A DNA stretch of 64,000 nucleotides from Boletus sp. NGJ (Eukaryota > Basidiomycota > Agaricomycetes > Boletales > Boletaceae), in the NCBI GenBank assembly GCA_019096195.1, contig JAGTXK010000064.1, forward strand, positions 186,001 through 250,000. Direction: 5' to 3'. Each line of letters starts with the position of its first letter. Within the stretch, counting starts at the first letter, position 1. The notes under the pieces are model-generated. The model made no database searches. It saw nothing but the letters and a program-made list of their open reading frames with translations, and had not been told where the DNA came from. The position numbers and the translations under genes were made by a program. Below are positions 23,401-34,007 of the stretch, one piece after another.

Positions 23401-24378
23401 GACCGCAAGCTCGTGCTGTTTAGCCCCGACCCGAGCCGCCAACGCGTTTGTTATCTATTTCAAACTTTTCCATCATTCGTCACGCGACACTGTGTCGTGT
23501 TCTCCCATCACAGTTTCCATCTTGCAGTTTGACATTCGTGCCACCACATCATGTCATAGCGTTGCCTGAGTACACAATACCTTTTTCTCGTACCCTTTGC
23601 CCTTGCCGTACTGTATATAAGAGAGACCGCTCGTTATCGCGGCACCTCAGTCCGTTGCTTTTCGCGCATGACGACTGAGTCGAACACTTCGATAGCCGTC
23701 GCCCGCTGTCCATTCTTTTAGCCTTTAGTTACTGGAGTATTCAAACTGCATGTTCAACTGAATAGCCGCAAGGACAGCCATTTGTGGCGATAATCAATCG
23801 ACGACGGCTAGTTCCCACGATGACCGGTCCAATCGGACGACATTCCACGTACCCTGTGACGGGATTGATGAGTCCGCGGTCGATACGTGCACTGGGTAGC
23901 AAACAGACCAAGTAAACCCGATCAAAGGACGATACGCACGTACAGCTCCGGATACATAATCTCTGAGGACCCGGACGAAGTAACAGTCCAGCTGTGGTGG
24001 TGCGACAACGTGGTCGAATCAAAGCCTTCACTCCTTACAGTAGCGTGGGGTAGACTGCGTTTTGTTATACACTTGGTTAGGTATCCAGAGGCACAGGATC
24101 GCGGACGCGAACAATCACTTTCAAAGGCAGATAGCGCGGACAAAGAAATAAAGAAAGAAAGCCGAATGATCCTTCAAGCCATCCTAGGGTCCAGATTCTT
24201 AGCACCAGGCTCTCGTTTTGTCAGCTTGTCTTTGAAATCACAGTCCCCAGCGCTCGTCCTTATCAACAACAGGCTATCCCAGTAAATTCTCTCTCCTCCT
24301 TTCTAGTCACTCGTATCTCAACTCCCCTGGTTTTTGTACAGATATTATCACTGCAATCTGAGTCATCGTTATTCGACA
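20477..24378. other. Gene-poor stretch, about 3.9 kb
   Basis: No domain, multi-exon pattern or array is recognisable between the divergent NRPS-like and oxidoreductase genes. The longest reverse frame (20827-21252) has mixed composition but no family resemblance. A frame at 22583-22840 begins with a CPQC motif but lacks any wider zinc-finger pattern. Base composition is less GC-biased than in the genes. It could be regulatory DNA or strongly decayed sequence. Confidence 0.45.
20582..20591 (-). promoter_or_regulatory. Possible TATA-like element of the NRPS-like gene
   Basis: On the reverse strand the motif GTATAAAG lies about 110 bp upstream of the start codon at 20476, a reasonable core-promoter distance in fungi. 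Support is motif and position only. Confidence 0.3.
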
Positions 24379-25661
24379 ATGCAGGCGCTTAGATTCGAAA
24401 AGACCGGTTCGTTCGACGAGCTCGCCATCCGCACTATCGCGAAGCCTTTGCTCGCTCCAGGCGAGGCGCTCGTCCGGGTGAAGGCCGCAGGGATCAACGG
24501 GGTGAGCCATCTCCCACTTTCTGGTGCCCATCTCCCTTCCCGTTCCACCATCACGGGTACCCGTCTTCACCAACACTCCATTCAAAGTGACGAACGCTAA
24601 CTCCCTCTTCTACTTTCCCTTTGGTCCCCGCGCTTATGCGACAAGTCCGATGCAGCAGCCGTTTTGGGTATTTTGCCCTTTGTGACGACGCCACGCACCC
24701 CCGGCCGAGATTTTTCCGGTGAAGTCGTAGAAGCGTTGGATGATATGGGTGCGCCCGCGAACGCGTGGATCGGTGGGCACGTGTGGGGTACCGGCAGCTC
24801 GCGGGGGTTCACCTTTGACGGAACGTTTGCAGAGTGAGAACCCGCGCCCAGAGTCCACGTGGTTTCTGATGTGTTTTCCTTCGTTCGACTTAGGTTTGTC
24901 AAGGTCCCCTTGGCCGTACTGAGCCGCAAGCCTGAGACACTGAGTCACGTCGAAGCTGCGAGCATGACGCTCCCGTGGCTCTGTGCATGGATCACGGTCG
25001 ATACGCTCGCCAACGTCAAGGAGGGAGATAATGTCATCATCATCGGTGCGTAGGGTTCTCTTCTCCCATATGGCTTGAAGTGATAACCCATGTACTTGGC
25101 ATTCGCGCGTCTACAGGTGCTCGCGGTGGTATTGGTTCCGCCGCGGCACAGCTTTGCAGAGACCGAGGGGCTCGTATATTCGGGAGCTATACCTCCCTTG
25201 CAAACGTGGCTCCACCACCGTACCTGACACCAATCGAGCTCACATCCAACACGGCTATACGCGATGCCATAGCAAAAGAAGGTCTTCAAAACAAGATTGA
25301 TGTCCTACTTGACTGCGCAGGGTATGAACACCCTTTCAACGACGCACTCTTCACCATGACACCAAACGGCTCCGGCCGTGTGGTCGTGATGGCCGTACAC
25401 GCAAAGGACGGCTTGTTCCCAATCAACATGCGCACCTTTTATACCAAGGCGTTGACGCTCAAGGGCATGCTGTCGAGCATTCTCAACCCGACTGAAATCA
25501 AGGACTTCCTGGACCTGCTTGCTGCAAAGATCGACAGTGGTACATTCCAGGGACCACAGGCAGTAAACACTGTCGACATCAAGGACATACCTGCGGTGAC
25601 CGGCGCACTGAAAGAGATATTGACGCGGTCCTCGCACCTCCGTTCAGTCATTGTCCCTTGA
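24379..25661 (+). CDS. Medium-chain dehydrogenase/reductase (quinone oxidoreductase or alcohol dehydrogenase-like), 335 aa
   Basis: An NAD(P)H-dependent MDR enzyme. Four exons (24379-24501, 24646-24833, 24894-25045, 25117-25661) join in phase. The GroES-like catalytic fold begins MQALRFEKTGSFDELAIR and includes RTPGRDFSGEVVEAL. The Rossmann segment is EGDNVIIIGARGGIGSAAAQ, with the GxxGxxG-like nucleotide loop, followed by IDVLLDCAGYEHPF. The four-Cys structural zinc lobe and the catalytic Cys/His pair of true zinc alcohol dehydrogenases are not seen, which fits the zinc-independent quinone reductase (RTN4IP1/ZTA1-like) branch. It is divergent from the A-T-TE gene and convergent with the aminotransferase. 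Mushroom atromentin loci also carry an alcohol-dehydrogenase-like gene, so a role in the same pathway is possible but inferred. Confidence 0.88.
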
Positions 25662-25854
25662 GCAACGAGTGAACCAATCCGGTTTTCTTCGGAACAACCA
25701 AAAGTGGATCGTATGTTGTAGTGTGCTGATGTGATGCTTGAAACATTTAACATATGATTGTTGTACTTACCACTTGTGCAAACTGCTCGTGTAATGTCAT
25801 GCCTTTTTGTGAGACCCCGCACCACGTCCTCGGAAACTGTCGTGTCGTGAGGCC

Positions 25855-26380
25855 GATTTGGTGCGAGGCCCGTTTTTCGTCGGATCCCCGCAGGTTTATG
25901 AAACGCTTTTCAGGAACCTGAGACCGGGTGGTTCGATTTTCCTCGCCGTCGCCTGAATCGCGTCGCGAGTGACCGATTCAAGAAAAGTTCTCGTCCCGCG
26001 GTGGATCCAACTTGTGTGTGGCGCCAGTTTTTTTCATGATGCTTTTTCGGGGTACCGGGAGAAAGAGGTGTTCGAATTGTTTCTCGCTGGCATCCGAGTC
26101 GTGTCGCGAGCCTGGTCGATCCAACAAGTTTTTGTTCCGCATTCTCAGTGTATATACATGACGCCGAGTTTCTCACGTGATTCCGCTACTAATTGTTCGG
26201 CATACTGGGAGGGGGGAGTTCAATTTTTTTCTCGCTGTCGTCTGAATCGCATCGCAACCACTGGGTCGATTCAACAAGCTCTTGTTCCGCATGGAAACGC
26301 GATCCTCACTTGCTTGTGCGTGTGTGATGTCAATGATACCCGGTTGCTCACGAGATTCCCCCCCACCGTCCTTTGAAACG

Positions 26381-26422
<42 letters not shown>

Positions 26423-26480
26423 TTTTTTTCGGTGGTGGGGCTCCGGCATTTCTTGCGGTCGTGTCGCGGGGTCGATTGTC
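25855..26480. repeat. Degenerate tandem repeat, about 145 bp period, roughly four copies
   Basis: A module reading TTCGATTTTCCTCGC, then a tcGCGTCGCGA-like core, then GATTCAA and TCTCGTCCCGC recurs at about 25930, 26070, 26218 and 26440. Spacing is near 145 bp, longer before the last copy where the poly-T lies. Copies share blocks such as GTCGATTCAACAAGCTCTTG and GTCGATCCAACAAGTTTTTG, and each is preceded by a ctcACGtGATTCC-like block. It has no open frame in common. It sits in the convergent gap between the oxidoreductase and the aminotransferase. Confidence 0.65.
26382..26421. repeat. Poly-T tract, 40 bases, followed by G and seven more T
   Basis: An uninterrupted run of T inside the degenerate repeat array. 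On the reverse strand it is a poly-A run. I see no SINE or LINE body attached at its side, so a retroposed tail is only one possibility. Confidence 0.9.
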
Positions 26481-26927
26481 GACATAAAACACGATCCAAC
26501 TCCCAAACTCGCATCTCTGCAAGTGGATGACACGTATGTATGAGACTCCCGTTTGCCGCACCGCTCACCTCTTGAGTGCAGCGCCAAAGAGCGCCAAGAA
26601 TCCACAGGGAACTGCCGGAATAATGACGGAGGATAGTGAGAAATTGGTTTTTTGTTAATACTCTCATAAACATACGTTCACGCTATCCCGACACACGCTT
26701 GGTTTCCCACGAATGTCACAGGGTATGATTGCACACGAAATTGGTTATCCTCTCTAGTTACAACGACCCCCCATGGATAATCAACGACTAGGTTTGAGTG
26801 AGTGAATAATAAGTATGTATAGTGCAAGTCGACGCAAATATTAGTGCGGACAGTCTCGTGCCCAAATAACCATCGATGGAGGAGATCTCAAAATGCGATA
26901 TACTTTCCTCATCAAGAATGCAAGGTA

Positions 26928-28677
26928 TCACAAAAAGAACTCTTCGAGACCACGGCCAAAGATGGTCAAACCGTTCTCGATCGTCTCGTCCGTCCCGACG
27001 AACGTGGCGCGGAAGTAGTTGACGCGCTGCCGTCAATTGTGAGCCTCGAATGCAACGAACACAAAGAGCGGGGGACATACATCAGCAATATGGCCGTCAG
27101 AGGATACACGGCCCGAACGGTCCACGATCGCAAAGGTAGACGCGGGCATCATCACCAAGCCACAGTCAAGAAGTTTACGGAACAGTTCGTCCATCAACTC
27201 CGCGGTGTTTGACGCGGGCACTCCAAGAACTTTGGAGTCTTCCAATACCCTGTAGCGGGGATGACGATCGAGATTGATCTTGATCCATACAAACATGCCA
27301 GATTGCGGAACTTCCGCCGACGCAAGGCCAGAACCAGCTACTTCGCGTTCGAACGCGTCCATGAAGAGGTTACGTCGACGCTCGTACTCGCGGCAAAGAG
27401 ATGACACCCATTTCATGAATCCGTCCATGCCCCAGCCTTGGCTTCCGAGCAGCTCCGCAATAAAGGCCTGTCCAAGGCCATGTGGGTGTTGCGAGGAAGA
27501 GTCGGTAAGCATGTCTAGTTTGTCTGCAAAGAACTCGTTGCTCGTAACCCAGCCCAGCCGCATTCCCGGAGCAAGGATTTTGCTGAAGCTGTACAAAGCA
27601 AGGGTGAGATTCAGACGGTTATCATTCAATTCAGCAGGACTAACCTGTCTAGGCGCATGACACGGCCATCGTAGTCCATAGAAAGGAAAGAGCGTGGAAG
27701 GACCTCGGCCATGGCGCGGGTGAAACCATACTGCTCGACGGTTGTTTGTCGGACATCAAGATCATATTGCAGGAAAAAGTATGGGTCATCCTCTAGAATG
27801 ATAACGTCCCAATCACGTGCGATTTGGTATATTTGCCGCCGTCTCTCGAGGGAGAGAGTACTTCCAGTCGGGTTTTGAGAGCAGCTGATTATAAACTTGA
27901 GTTTAAACAACAATGGCTTAGCGTCCTCGAATGACGTACGGGATAGTGTAAAGAACGTGGGGGCGTTTCCCATGCGAGGCTTCATCCCAATTAGCTAGGA
28001 TCCGCTCCATATCGGATGGTATGAGACCATCCTTGTCCATTCGAATCGGTACCCAGTCAATACCGAGAGGAAGGGCTGCATTGGTCATGGCGGAGAACGT
28101 GAATTCCTCACAGAGGAATGAGTCACCGGGATCACCCAAGAGCCGGAAGCACTTTGTGAGAGCATCGGCGTTACCGAGACTCAAGGAAACCGTGTGCTTC
28201 GGCGGTGCATGGATCCGATCATTAAGCTCTGCAAGGGTATCTCGTACTTGCTTTAACCCCGCACCGGCGCCGTAGGCCATGGCGGTTCTGAGGCTCAACG
28301 CGCAAGGCTCGTCCTTGTGGGACGAGATGATCTGCTGTTCCCCAGTGCCTGCTCTCCAGGTTTGAACAGGGTCCTGCTCACGGACAGAAGGCACGACGAA
28401 ATTCATCTCGGTGACCGGGTACAGCGTGTGGTGTGGGTCACCTGTAAGGCGAAATGAATGTGGGTAAGAACTCGTTCAAATGAGCGATGCCGAACACCAT
28501 ACCATTGCCCATGTTGATCGTTCCGGGCTTGACTTGGGCGACCTTCCAAATGGCCTTGATGGGGTTTGGGAGTCTAGCTCTAGCTTCCGCCGAAAGGTGA
28601 CGGGAGAGATCAGGCTGGCGGCGCTTCAAGGCAATGTCGCCAGCTCTGTCATGGTAGGTTGATGAGACGTAAACCAT
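26928..28677 (-). CDS. Aro8-like aminotransferase class I/II (aromatic amino acid or 2-aminoadipate), 507 aa
   Basis: A PLP-dependent fold-type I enzyme. Five exons (28503-28677, 27940-28441, 27645-27884, 27081-27588, 26928-27026) join in phase. Motifs in order are NMGNGDPHHTLYP, RTAMAYGAGAGLKQVRDTL, LSLGNADALTKCFRLLGDPG, YTIPCSQNPTGSTLSLERRR (Asn that contacts PLP), DVIILEDDPYFFLQYD (Asp), SFSKILAPGMRLGW (PLP Lys in SK) and NYFRATFVG (substrate-carboxylate Arg). The class contains Aro8 phenylalanine/tyrosine and 2-aminoadipate aminotransferases and is close to AtrD, which makes 4-hydroxyphenylpyruvate for atromentin synthetase. Its position 6.5 kb from the A-T-TE gene favours aryl-pyruvate supply. 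A housekeeping role in aromatic or lysine metabolism is the main alternative. Confidence 0.9.
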
Positions 28678-29489
28678 GGTAAAAAAAATTCTATCTAAGG
28701 TAGAGAAAAGGAGGAGGGGGAAAGTGGTATAGTACGACGATTGACCGGGTCTGTTTTTCAATGGTCGGGGAGGGACCACTGCCCTCGGTACGCATATTTT
28801 GTTTACGACATGTTGGCAATGTGACCAGAGCGGCGCGGACGGCGATGCTGGTTGAGCACTGTCGTCGGTAGGGATCTCGATGGGGTTGCTCGTATTCCCG
28901 ATCAGGATAAGAAATGCCAAGACATTTTTGCCTAAATCCGCATGACGAGATCTCTCCAATGGCTGTTGCCCCGGTATGGAAATCGAACCAGTTCACCCGC
29001 CACACTCTTGGCACGCAGATCTTCGTGGCGAACAAACGAGCCGATCCAAACGTAACAACAACTTCGCTGCCAAGAGATCATAATCTGCGAAGCCGATGCA
29101 GAACAATACACCCAATCGCAGAAATGCAGTGGCGCACTTGGCGAACGGTCCAACCCCGCCCATCCATGTGTCCCTCCGACGGCGATTCTCCGCTCAGAGT
29201 TGACTAAAGCCAGAGAAGGGTTGGTCGTAATGCAACCACCGCCATCCATGTACTCCATCCGGACAGCTTACCAACAGATTGGGGCTCATGACACACGTGT
29301 TTATCATCCACCATATGGTTTACCACCCTAAGGTACGCCGAACCTGGATAAGATATCAATACTGCCCGCCATACAGGCATCGGAAAAAAAATGTCCATGG
29401 AAAAATGACAATGTATCACGAAAAGCCGTAATATGACCCCCCGTCGGCGTTGCGTCCCTGCCTGGGGCCAATTCGCCTATTCGGCTGCA
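28678..29489. other. No gene recognised
   Basis: This 0.8 kb stretch holds the upstream region of the aminotransferase and the 3' flank of the membrane protein. No promoter motif stands out. Confidence 0.5.
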
Positions 29490-30314
29490 TCAAGCAGCCT
29501 CCAGTCCAGCTGCACACAATCCGCATCCAATGCACTCCAAACAAGCTGGCGACACCTTGTGAACGGCTCATCTGGACAACTGGAATAACGACAACTTACC
29601 AAGTCCTCCGCAGCACGCGCACAGGTAACACGGACAGCAGAGCGGGTTCGAAAACGAGCCTACATTTGGGAAATCATGCACGTCAGTGCGGTCCTCACCC
29701 TGACGTGATGGTAACTTGCCTTTGCAGCACCAGTAACTAAGCATGATACCCATGATGAGCACCACGGCCAACCCGACGAAAATGATAATCAGATAGACTG
29801 TTTTGGGCCCCACAACCTTTCAGTTGCCGCTGACAATCAATATGTATGGGGATAACTCACGTTTGTTCTGGGTGAAGCTTGACTGTGAACTGGTCTGCCT
29901 CTTGCCCAATGGGCTGCCACTCACATCAGCCCCTAGGCTGATCAAGTCATACAGGTCGATATCGGATACACATGAGATGGCCAGGGTAGCTCCGACGGCA
30001 AGAAGCAAAAGCGCAATTGGAGCCAGCAACCTCTGTAATCTCGCCTGGTGGCAGGCACGGTGTCGAGCAGGGTCAGAGTCTGCGGAGCTGCAGCCACACT
30101 GCCGCTCGGAACTCAAATGAATCTGGCATTGGTTGGAAGATTTCTCGTCATTGCACAACTCAACACTATACGCGTTCATTGAGCTTGGAAGAGGTTGTGT
30201 CGAGACTGGGCCCATGGTATCCGTGGTTACGTTGATCAATGTCGTGGTTGAAGATGGAACGCAGTGAAAAGTGCGGTGGCGCGTTGCTCCGTTAGACACC
30301 GCCACGCCCGACAT
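29490..30314 (-). CDS. Hypothetical membrane protein with Cys-rich C-terminal tail
   Basis: No family recognised. Starting at ATG 30314, the frame has a Ser/Thr-rich N-terminal half and a hydrophobic segment LAPIALLLLAVGATLAISC. A downstream exon has a second strong membrane segment (TVYLIIIFVGLAVVLIMGIM) followed by SYWCC. A GC-AG intron (donor gcaagt) would then join to FSNPLCCPCYLCACCGG, and a 54 bp intron to ACLECIGCGLCAAGLEAA and a stop at 29490-29492. About fourteen Cys in the last 45 residues suggest palmitoylation or metal binding. The join of the first two exons is not in phase with the obvious donor at 29861, so the model there is wrong or the gene is damaged. Its start lies 92 bp downstream of the aldo-keto reductase stop on the same strand. 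Confidence 0.5.
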
Positions 30315-30405
30315 CTTGCCGGCCCGGTCAATACAAATTACATAATAATTCAATGCCCCTGTGCAGCCCCAACTCCCAATCCACCAATCATCAGCTTTCT
30401 GAGAG

Positions 30406-31726
30406 TCACTGTGGCGCTCCGGCGCACTCGCCTGTTGCACCCGCCGCATCGATCGCATCAATGTCTTCCTGTGTTAATTCTGGCAAGTCCATCATAGCAC
30501 ACTGAGAGCATTGGTAAATGTCGGAAGCGGGTACGTACCGATATCGCCCGCCGCTAGATATCCTTGCAAGCGTGCCTTCTTGGAGCTCATGCTGATGCGG
30601 CGTGCAAAAACAAGTAATGAGCGAAGAAATGTGGTGGCTGTCCGATGAATTACGTACGTGACAACAACGGCACCTTTAGCTTTGGTCCAAGCCAAAAGCA
30701 CTTGATCCGTCGTGACTCCGAGCCTTGAGGCAATTTCACTCAAAGGCGCATCCACTGGACCCCCGGGTTGATGGGTAATCGGGCTGTGTGGTGAAGATTA
30801 GACGGCGGGGGTATCTCAAGTCGGCACGGGTGGGAACGAACATCAAAGCGCTGTAAGCCTCAATCACAATGCCGTACCTCGCTGCGTATTCCAAAATGGG
30901 GCGTTGACGGCGGTACACATAGGGGTGCAAGAGGATCTACCACCATATGGTTAGAATGGGTTTGCGCTCGAGTGGGTTGTATCCTATAATACGGACTTGG
31001 TTCACAGCTGGCTTGATTTTAGCGGAAGCGATCAGTATCTCAAGATCCTTTTTGTCAAAGTTGCTGACACCAATACTCCTGGATGTTTTGTAAGTCTCCG
31101 CAGCAAGGAAAATCGGGAATACCGAAAAGGTGCACCTTGCCAGACCAGCTTCCTTGAGCTTTTCCATCCTGGCCCAAGCTGTGGGGATGTCGGGAACGGC
31201 CAGGCGTGGCGCATGAATCAGATACAGATCAACATATTCTACCCCAAGCTACAAACATGGACGTGAGAAACGGTCACCGATTTGCCATGATCGGACCCTT
31301 TTCAGGAGCTCACGTTGGCAACACTGTTGTGAATCGACGTCTCAAAGTCCAAGCCGTTTGTACCAGAGTACTTGGTGGTGATGAAGACGTCTGCACGAGA
31401 AAGGCCAGTCTCCCGCAAGGCAGTACCAGCCTCTGCTTCATTTCGGTAGGCTTGCGCGGTATCTGGTCACACGATAAGCTCTATCGCCCGCCCAGGCAGC
31501 TCTAGCTCCTGGAGGGTCCAAACCTCACCGATATGGTTGAATCCATTATGCAACGCTTGTGTCACCTGATCAATGGAACTTTGACCATTTCCCACTTTCC
31601 ATGTTCCATATGCGATGCTGGGCATAGAGTACCCTGCATGACCAAGTTCGAGTGGTAACTGAGGACATATGGAGCCTGGAAGATAATTTACTTACCAGAG
31701 TCCAGGCGAATCGGGTCCCAAGGCAT
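30406..31726 (-). CDS. Aldo-keto reductase, 275 aa
   Basis: An NADPH-dependent carbonyl reductase with a TIM-barrel fold. Nine exons joined in phase give an uninterrupted 275-residue protein. The catalytic tetrad is visible: Asp and Tyr in HIDTAQAYRNE, Lys in FITTKYSG and His in DLYLIHAP. The family signature SIGVSNFDKKDLEIL and the barrel strand YGIVIEAYSALIPI follow. The C-terminal cofactor region is short (GAVVVTMSSKKARLQGYL, then ELTQEDIDAIDAAG). Exons are 31696-31726, 31529-31633, 31314-31462, 31136-31248, 30997-31078, 30842-30936, 30658-30783, 30539-30591 and 30406-30479. It sits beside the aminotransferase and may act in the same small-molecule pathway, but general carbonyl detoxification is equally possible. 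Substrate not readable. Confidence 0.87.
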
Positions 31727-32036
31727 GTTAACGTGCAAGTAACAGTGAGCAACGAGATGGTGGGTGAACGAGGGAAGAAGAGATAACCAAGAGGGTGTTT
31801 GAAGCAGCCACACGGATCACTTTCTCATACTCATTTCTAGAAGGATATCAATAGGCATCGTTGGGTAAAACTTGAAGCGGAGACGAGAGATTGTCAGGAG
31901 TACATCGTACAATTATAGTCGCTGGCATCAAGGGCAAATCAGCATGCATGACCTGTTGTTGCCTGGCTCACATTACCGCAACCATCTAGCCAACTTGCCT
32001 GACCCAGGAAACGCGATGCGTCGAGGTTATCAACAA

Positions 32037-32664
32037 TCACTGGCTAATACCGTCATCTTGTGCTGCGGCTGTCCCATGGTCCCCGGTATCAATCGTGCCA
32101 GGGGCGGGAAACCATCCCCACGTCGCCAAGTTGACTCGGAGATCGCCCGTTCGACCGTCGGTGACTTCGACGCCCTCTGCCTCAAGTGCGTCGCGTTGGC
32201 GTTGTGCACCAGTTGTCCCTGGGCCACGTGAAGAGATCGTTCCAGCTGCTGAGATCACTCTATGCCAAGGCACGGGCGGTGTCACATCCGGAGATAGGAA
32301 TTTCAAGGCTATCCATGGTCAGCTTTATGAAGGAGACAACGTATGACGACGAACCTTGGCCAACATGTCGCGAATGTCTGGGCATGCCAATCAACTTTGC
32401 AATGTGGCCTGCGATTTACTTATCGGTGGAAAATTAGCACAGAGTAATGGCCACTGCGTACTATAGCTTGTTACTTTTTGTGGAGGAATTCTGTACTGAC
32501 AAACGTGAGGCTCTTCATGAAATTTGGCGTGCAATTTCTAGGAAAGCGTACTGTCGCACGACATGGTACACCTGCGTGATCAACGAATCCGCTTCCATTC
32601 AGCCAAGGGCGTCGACATAGTAGAGCACTGTACTTACCGCGGCGTGAAACTCTGCGCTATCCAT
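32037..32664 (-). CDS. Alkyltransferase-like DNA-lesion binding protein (ATL), 128 aa
   Basis: ATL proteins resemble O6-methylguanine-DNA methyltransferase, flip out alkylated guanines and hand them to nucleotide excision repair, but cannot transfer the alkyl group. Four exons (32638-32664, 32462-32495, 32355-32408, 32037-32308) join in phase. The protein reads MDSAEFHAA, RIPPQKVTSYSHIAKLIG, MPRHSRHVGQALKFL, then VPWHRVISAAGTISSRGPG. The active-site PCHR of true methyltransferases is PWHR here, the ATL hallmark. The C-terminal lock RVNLATWGWFP is also present. Size is right for the family (yeast Atl1 is about 108). The protein acts in the nucleus. It lies about 1.3 kb from the Nudix-viperin pair on the same strand. 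Confidence 0.9.
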
Positions 32665-34007
32665 CACTTCCTTGATAACTTAGCACAGACGAGATTCACC
32701 GAGGGATTCAGAACGCTGAGGGATTTCTCGGCTGATGGCGACAAAACCATCCCACGCTACTGTAGAGCCACGCCCCGCTCGAGAGTCGAGAGTAGGCTGG
32801 TTCAAGAATTTGGCGAGGCTTCCAACGTCTTCCATTGGCAGTACAATCGGGTTCACGCCATCTCTTGATCGCTTCTTAGAGCTTCCAACATCCCTAATTA
32901 TTTCCAGGTCACTATGACCACTTTCGATGGTCCTGCATTTGAAGTAACATGCTCATACCACGCAAGATCCGAACGTCCTTGGTCACCATGACGAGAAAAG
33001 GCGGACAGGAAGCACGTACACACACACTCTGTGATCCAGATACCGTAGCCACAAATCCGTACCAGTGCACCTCCCTCGAGGATCCCCATCGCGACAACAC
33101 CTGTCCGGAGGTCTCCGTTCGTTCGTTCCATGTGCGTTCTCCAGCACGATGCTTCCAACATCATCTTTTTCTTGGCAAGACTGTCTACCATACTCGAGGG
33201 AGGACCGTTTCCAAAGAAGAAGAAAAAGGTCAGAATCTCTGTTACAATGGACGGATGCTATAGAGAGGGAGGGCTTGGCCCCAAGGTGCTTCCGCTGCAG
33301 ATCTGCACGTCAAGTCGCTTTCAGCACGAGTGGAACGATACGGAATAACAACGGATCAGAATCATCAGATGTCCACCCGACGCGCATCATCGAATCCATC
33401 ACGAACCTCGTGGCGTCCTCGTACGCGTTGACGGTGACGCATGCAACTCGTTCGTGGAATGCATCTGTCGCGATGGGTTCGCTCGCCGGGTCAGGTTACT
33501 TTGGGATAGTTCCTTGCCACCGGGTAAATGACGTGACTAGGTCAGGTTCCATTCCATTCCTGCCATGCTTCTTATCGCTCAGCACGTTTGCTTCGCATGA
33601 TCCTAACGTGGGTGGGTCGAACGGGCAGATTGAGATGCTCGATAGGCATTGCAATCTTTGTTATCAACTGGTATCACATGGTCGACATCCTATCAACGTC
33701 GGTGTACGCTATCTCGGGGAGGACCAGACCTACAGACCATATCTGCAACCCTATGGTACCATTCTTTGTTCTCGGGAATCGTCCGGCCAAGCCTGCGTAT
33801 GGGCCGGGTGTGGTGTAATGAAGTCATACTGAATGGTAATTACGATCGCTCGGATGTTTGAGGCGCGTTCGAAGCAACGAGTGAACTCCGGCAGCGCCTT
33901 GCCCTAAGCTTGATTCATACGACGGCGGTCGGTCAAATTTGATAAATCAATCAATGAGACAGACACTTGGAATCGAGAGATAAGAAATATATTCGTGGTC
34001 AATGTCT
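32665..34007. other. No gene recognised, about 1.3 kb
   Basis: A 255-codon open frame runs through 33065-33832 on the + strand, but it has no conserved motif and its composition (many Ser, Arg, His) is unlike the neighbouring genes. I do not call it. The reverse strand has only short frames. Confidence 0.45.

Noticed and set aside
26271-26605. Frames with long poly-Lys or poly-Phe runs
   Set aside because: They are translations of the poly-T tract and not proteins.
33065-33832. 255-codon open frame on the + strand
   Set aside because: No conserved motif, no splice context and odd composition. Length alone in GC-rich DNA is not enough.
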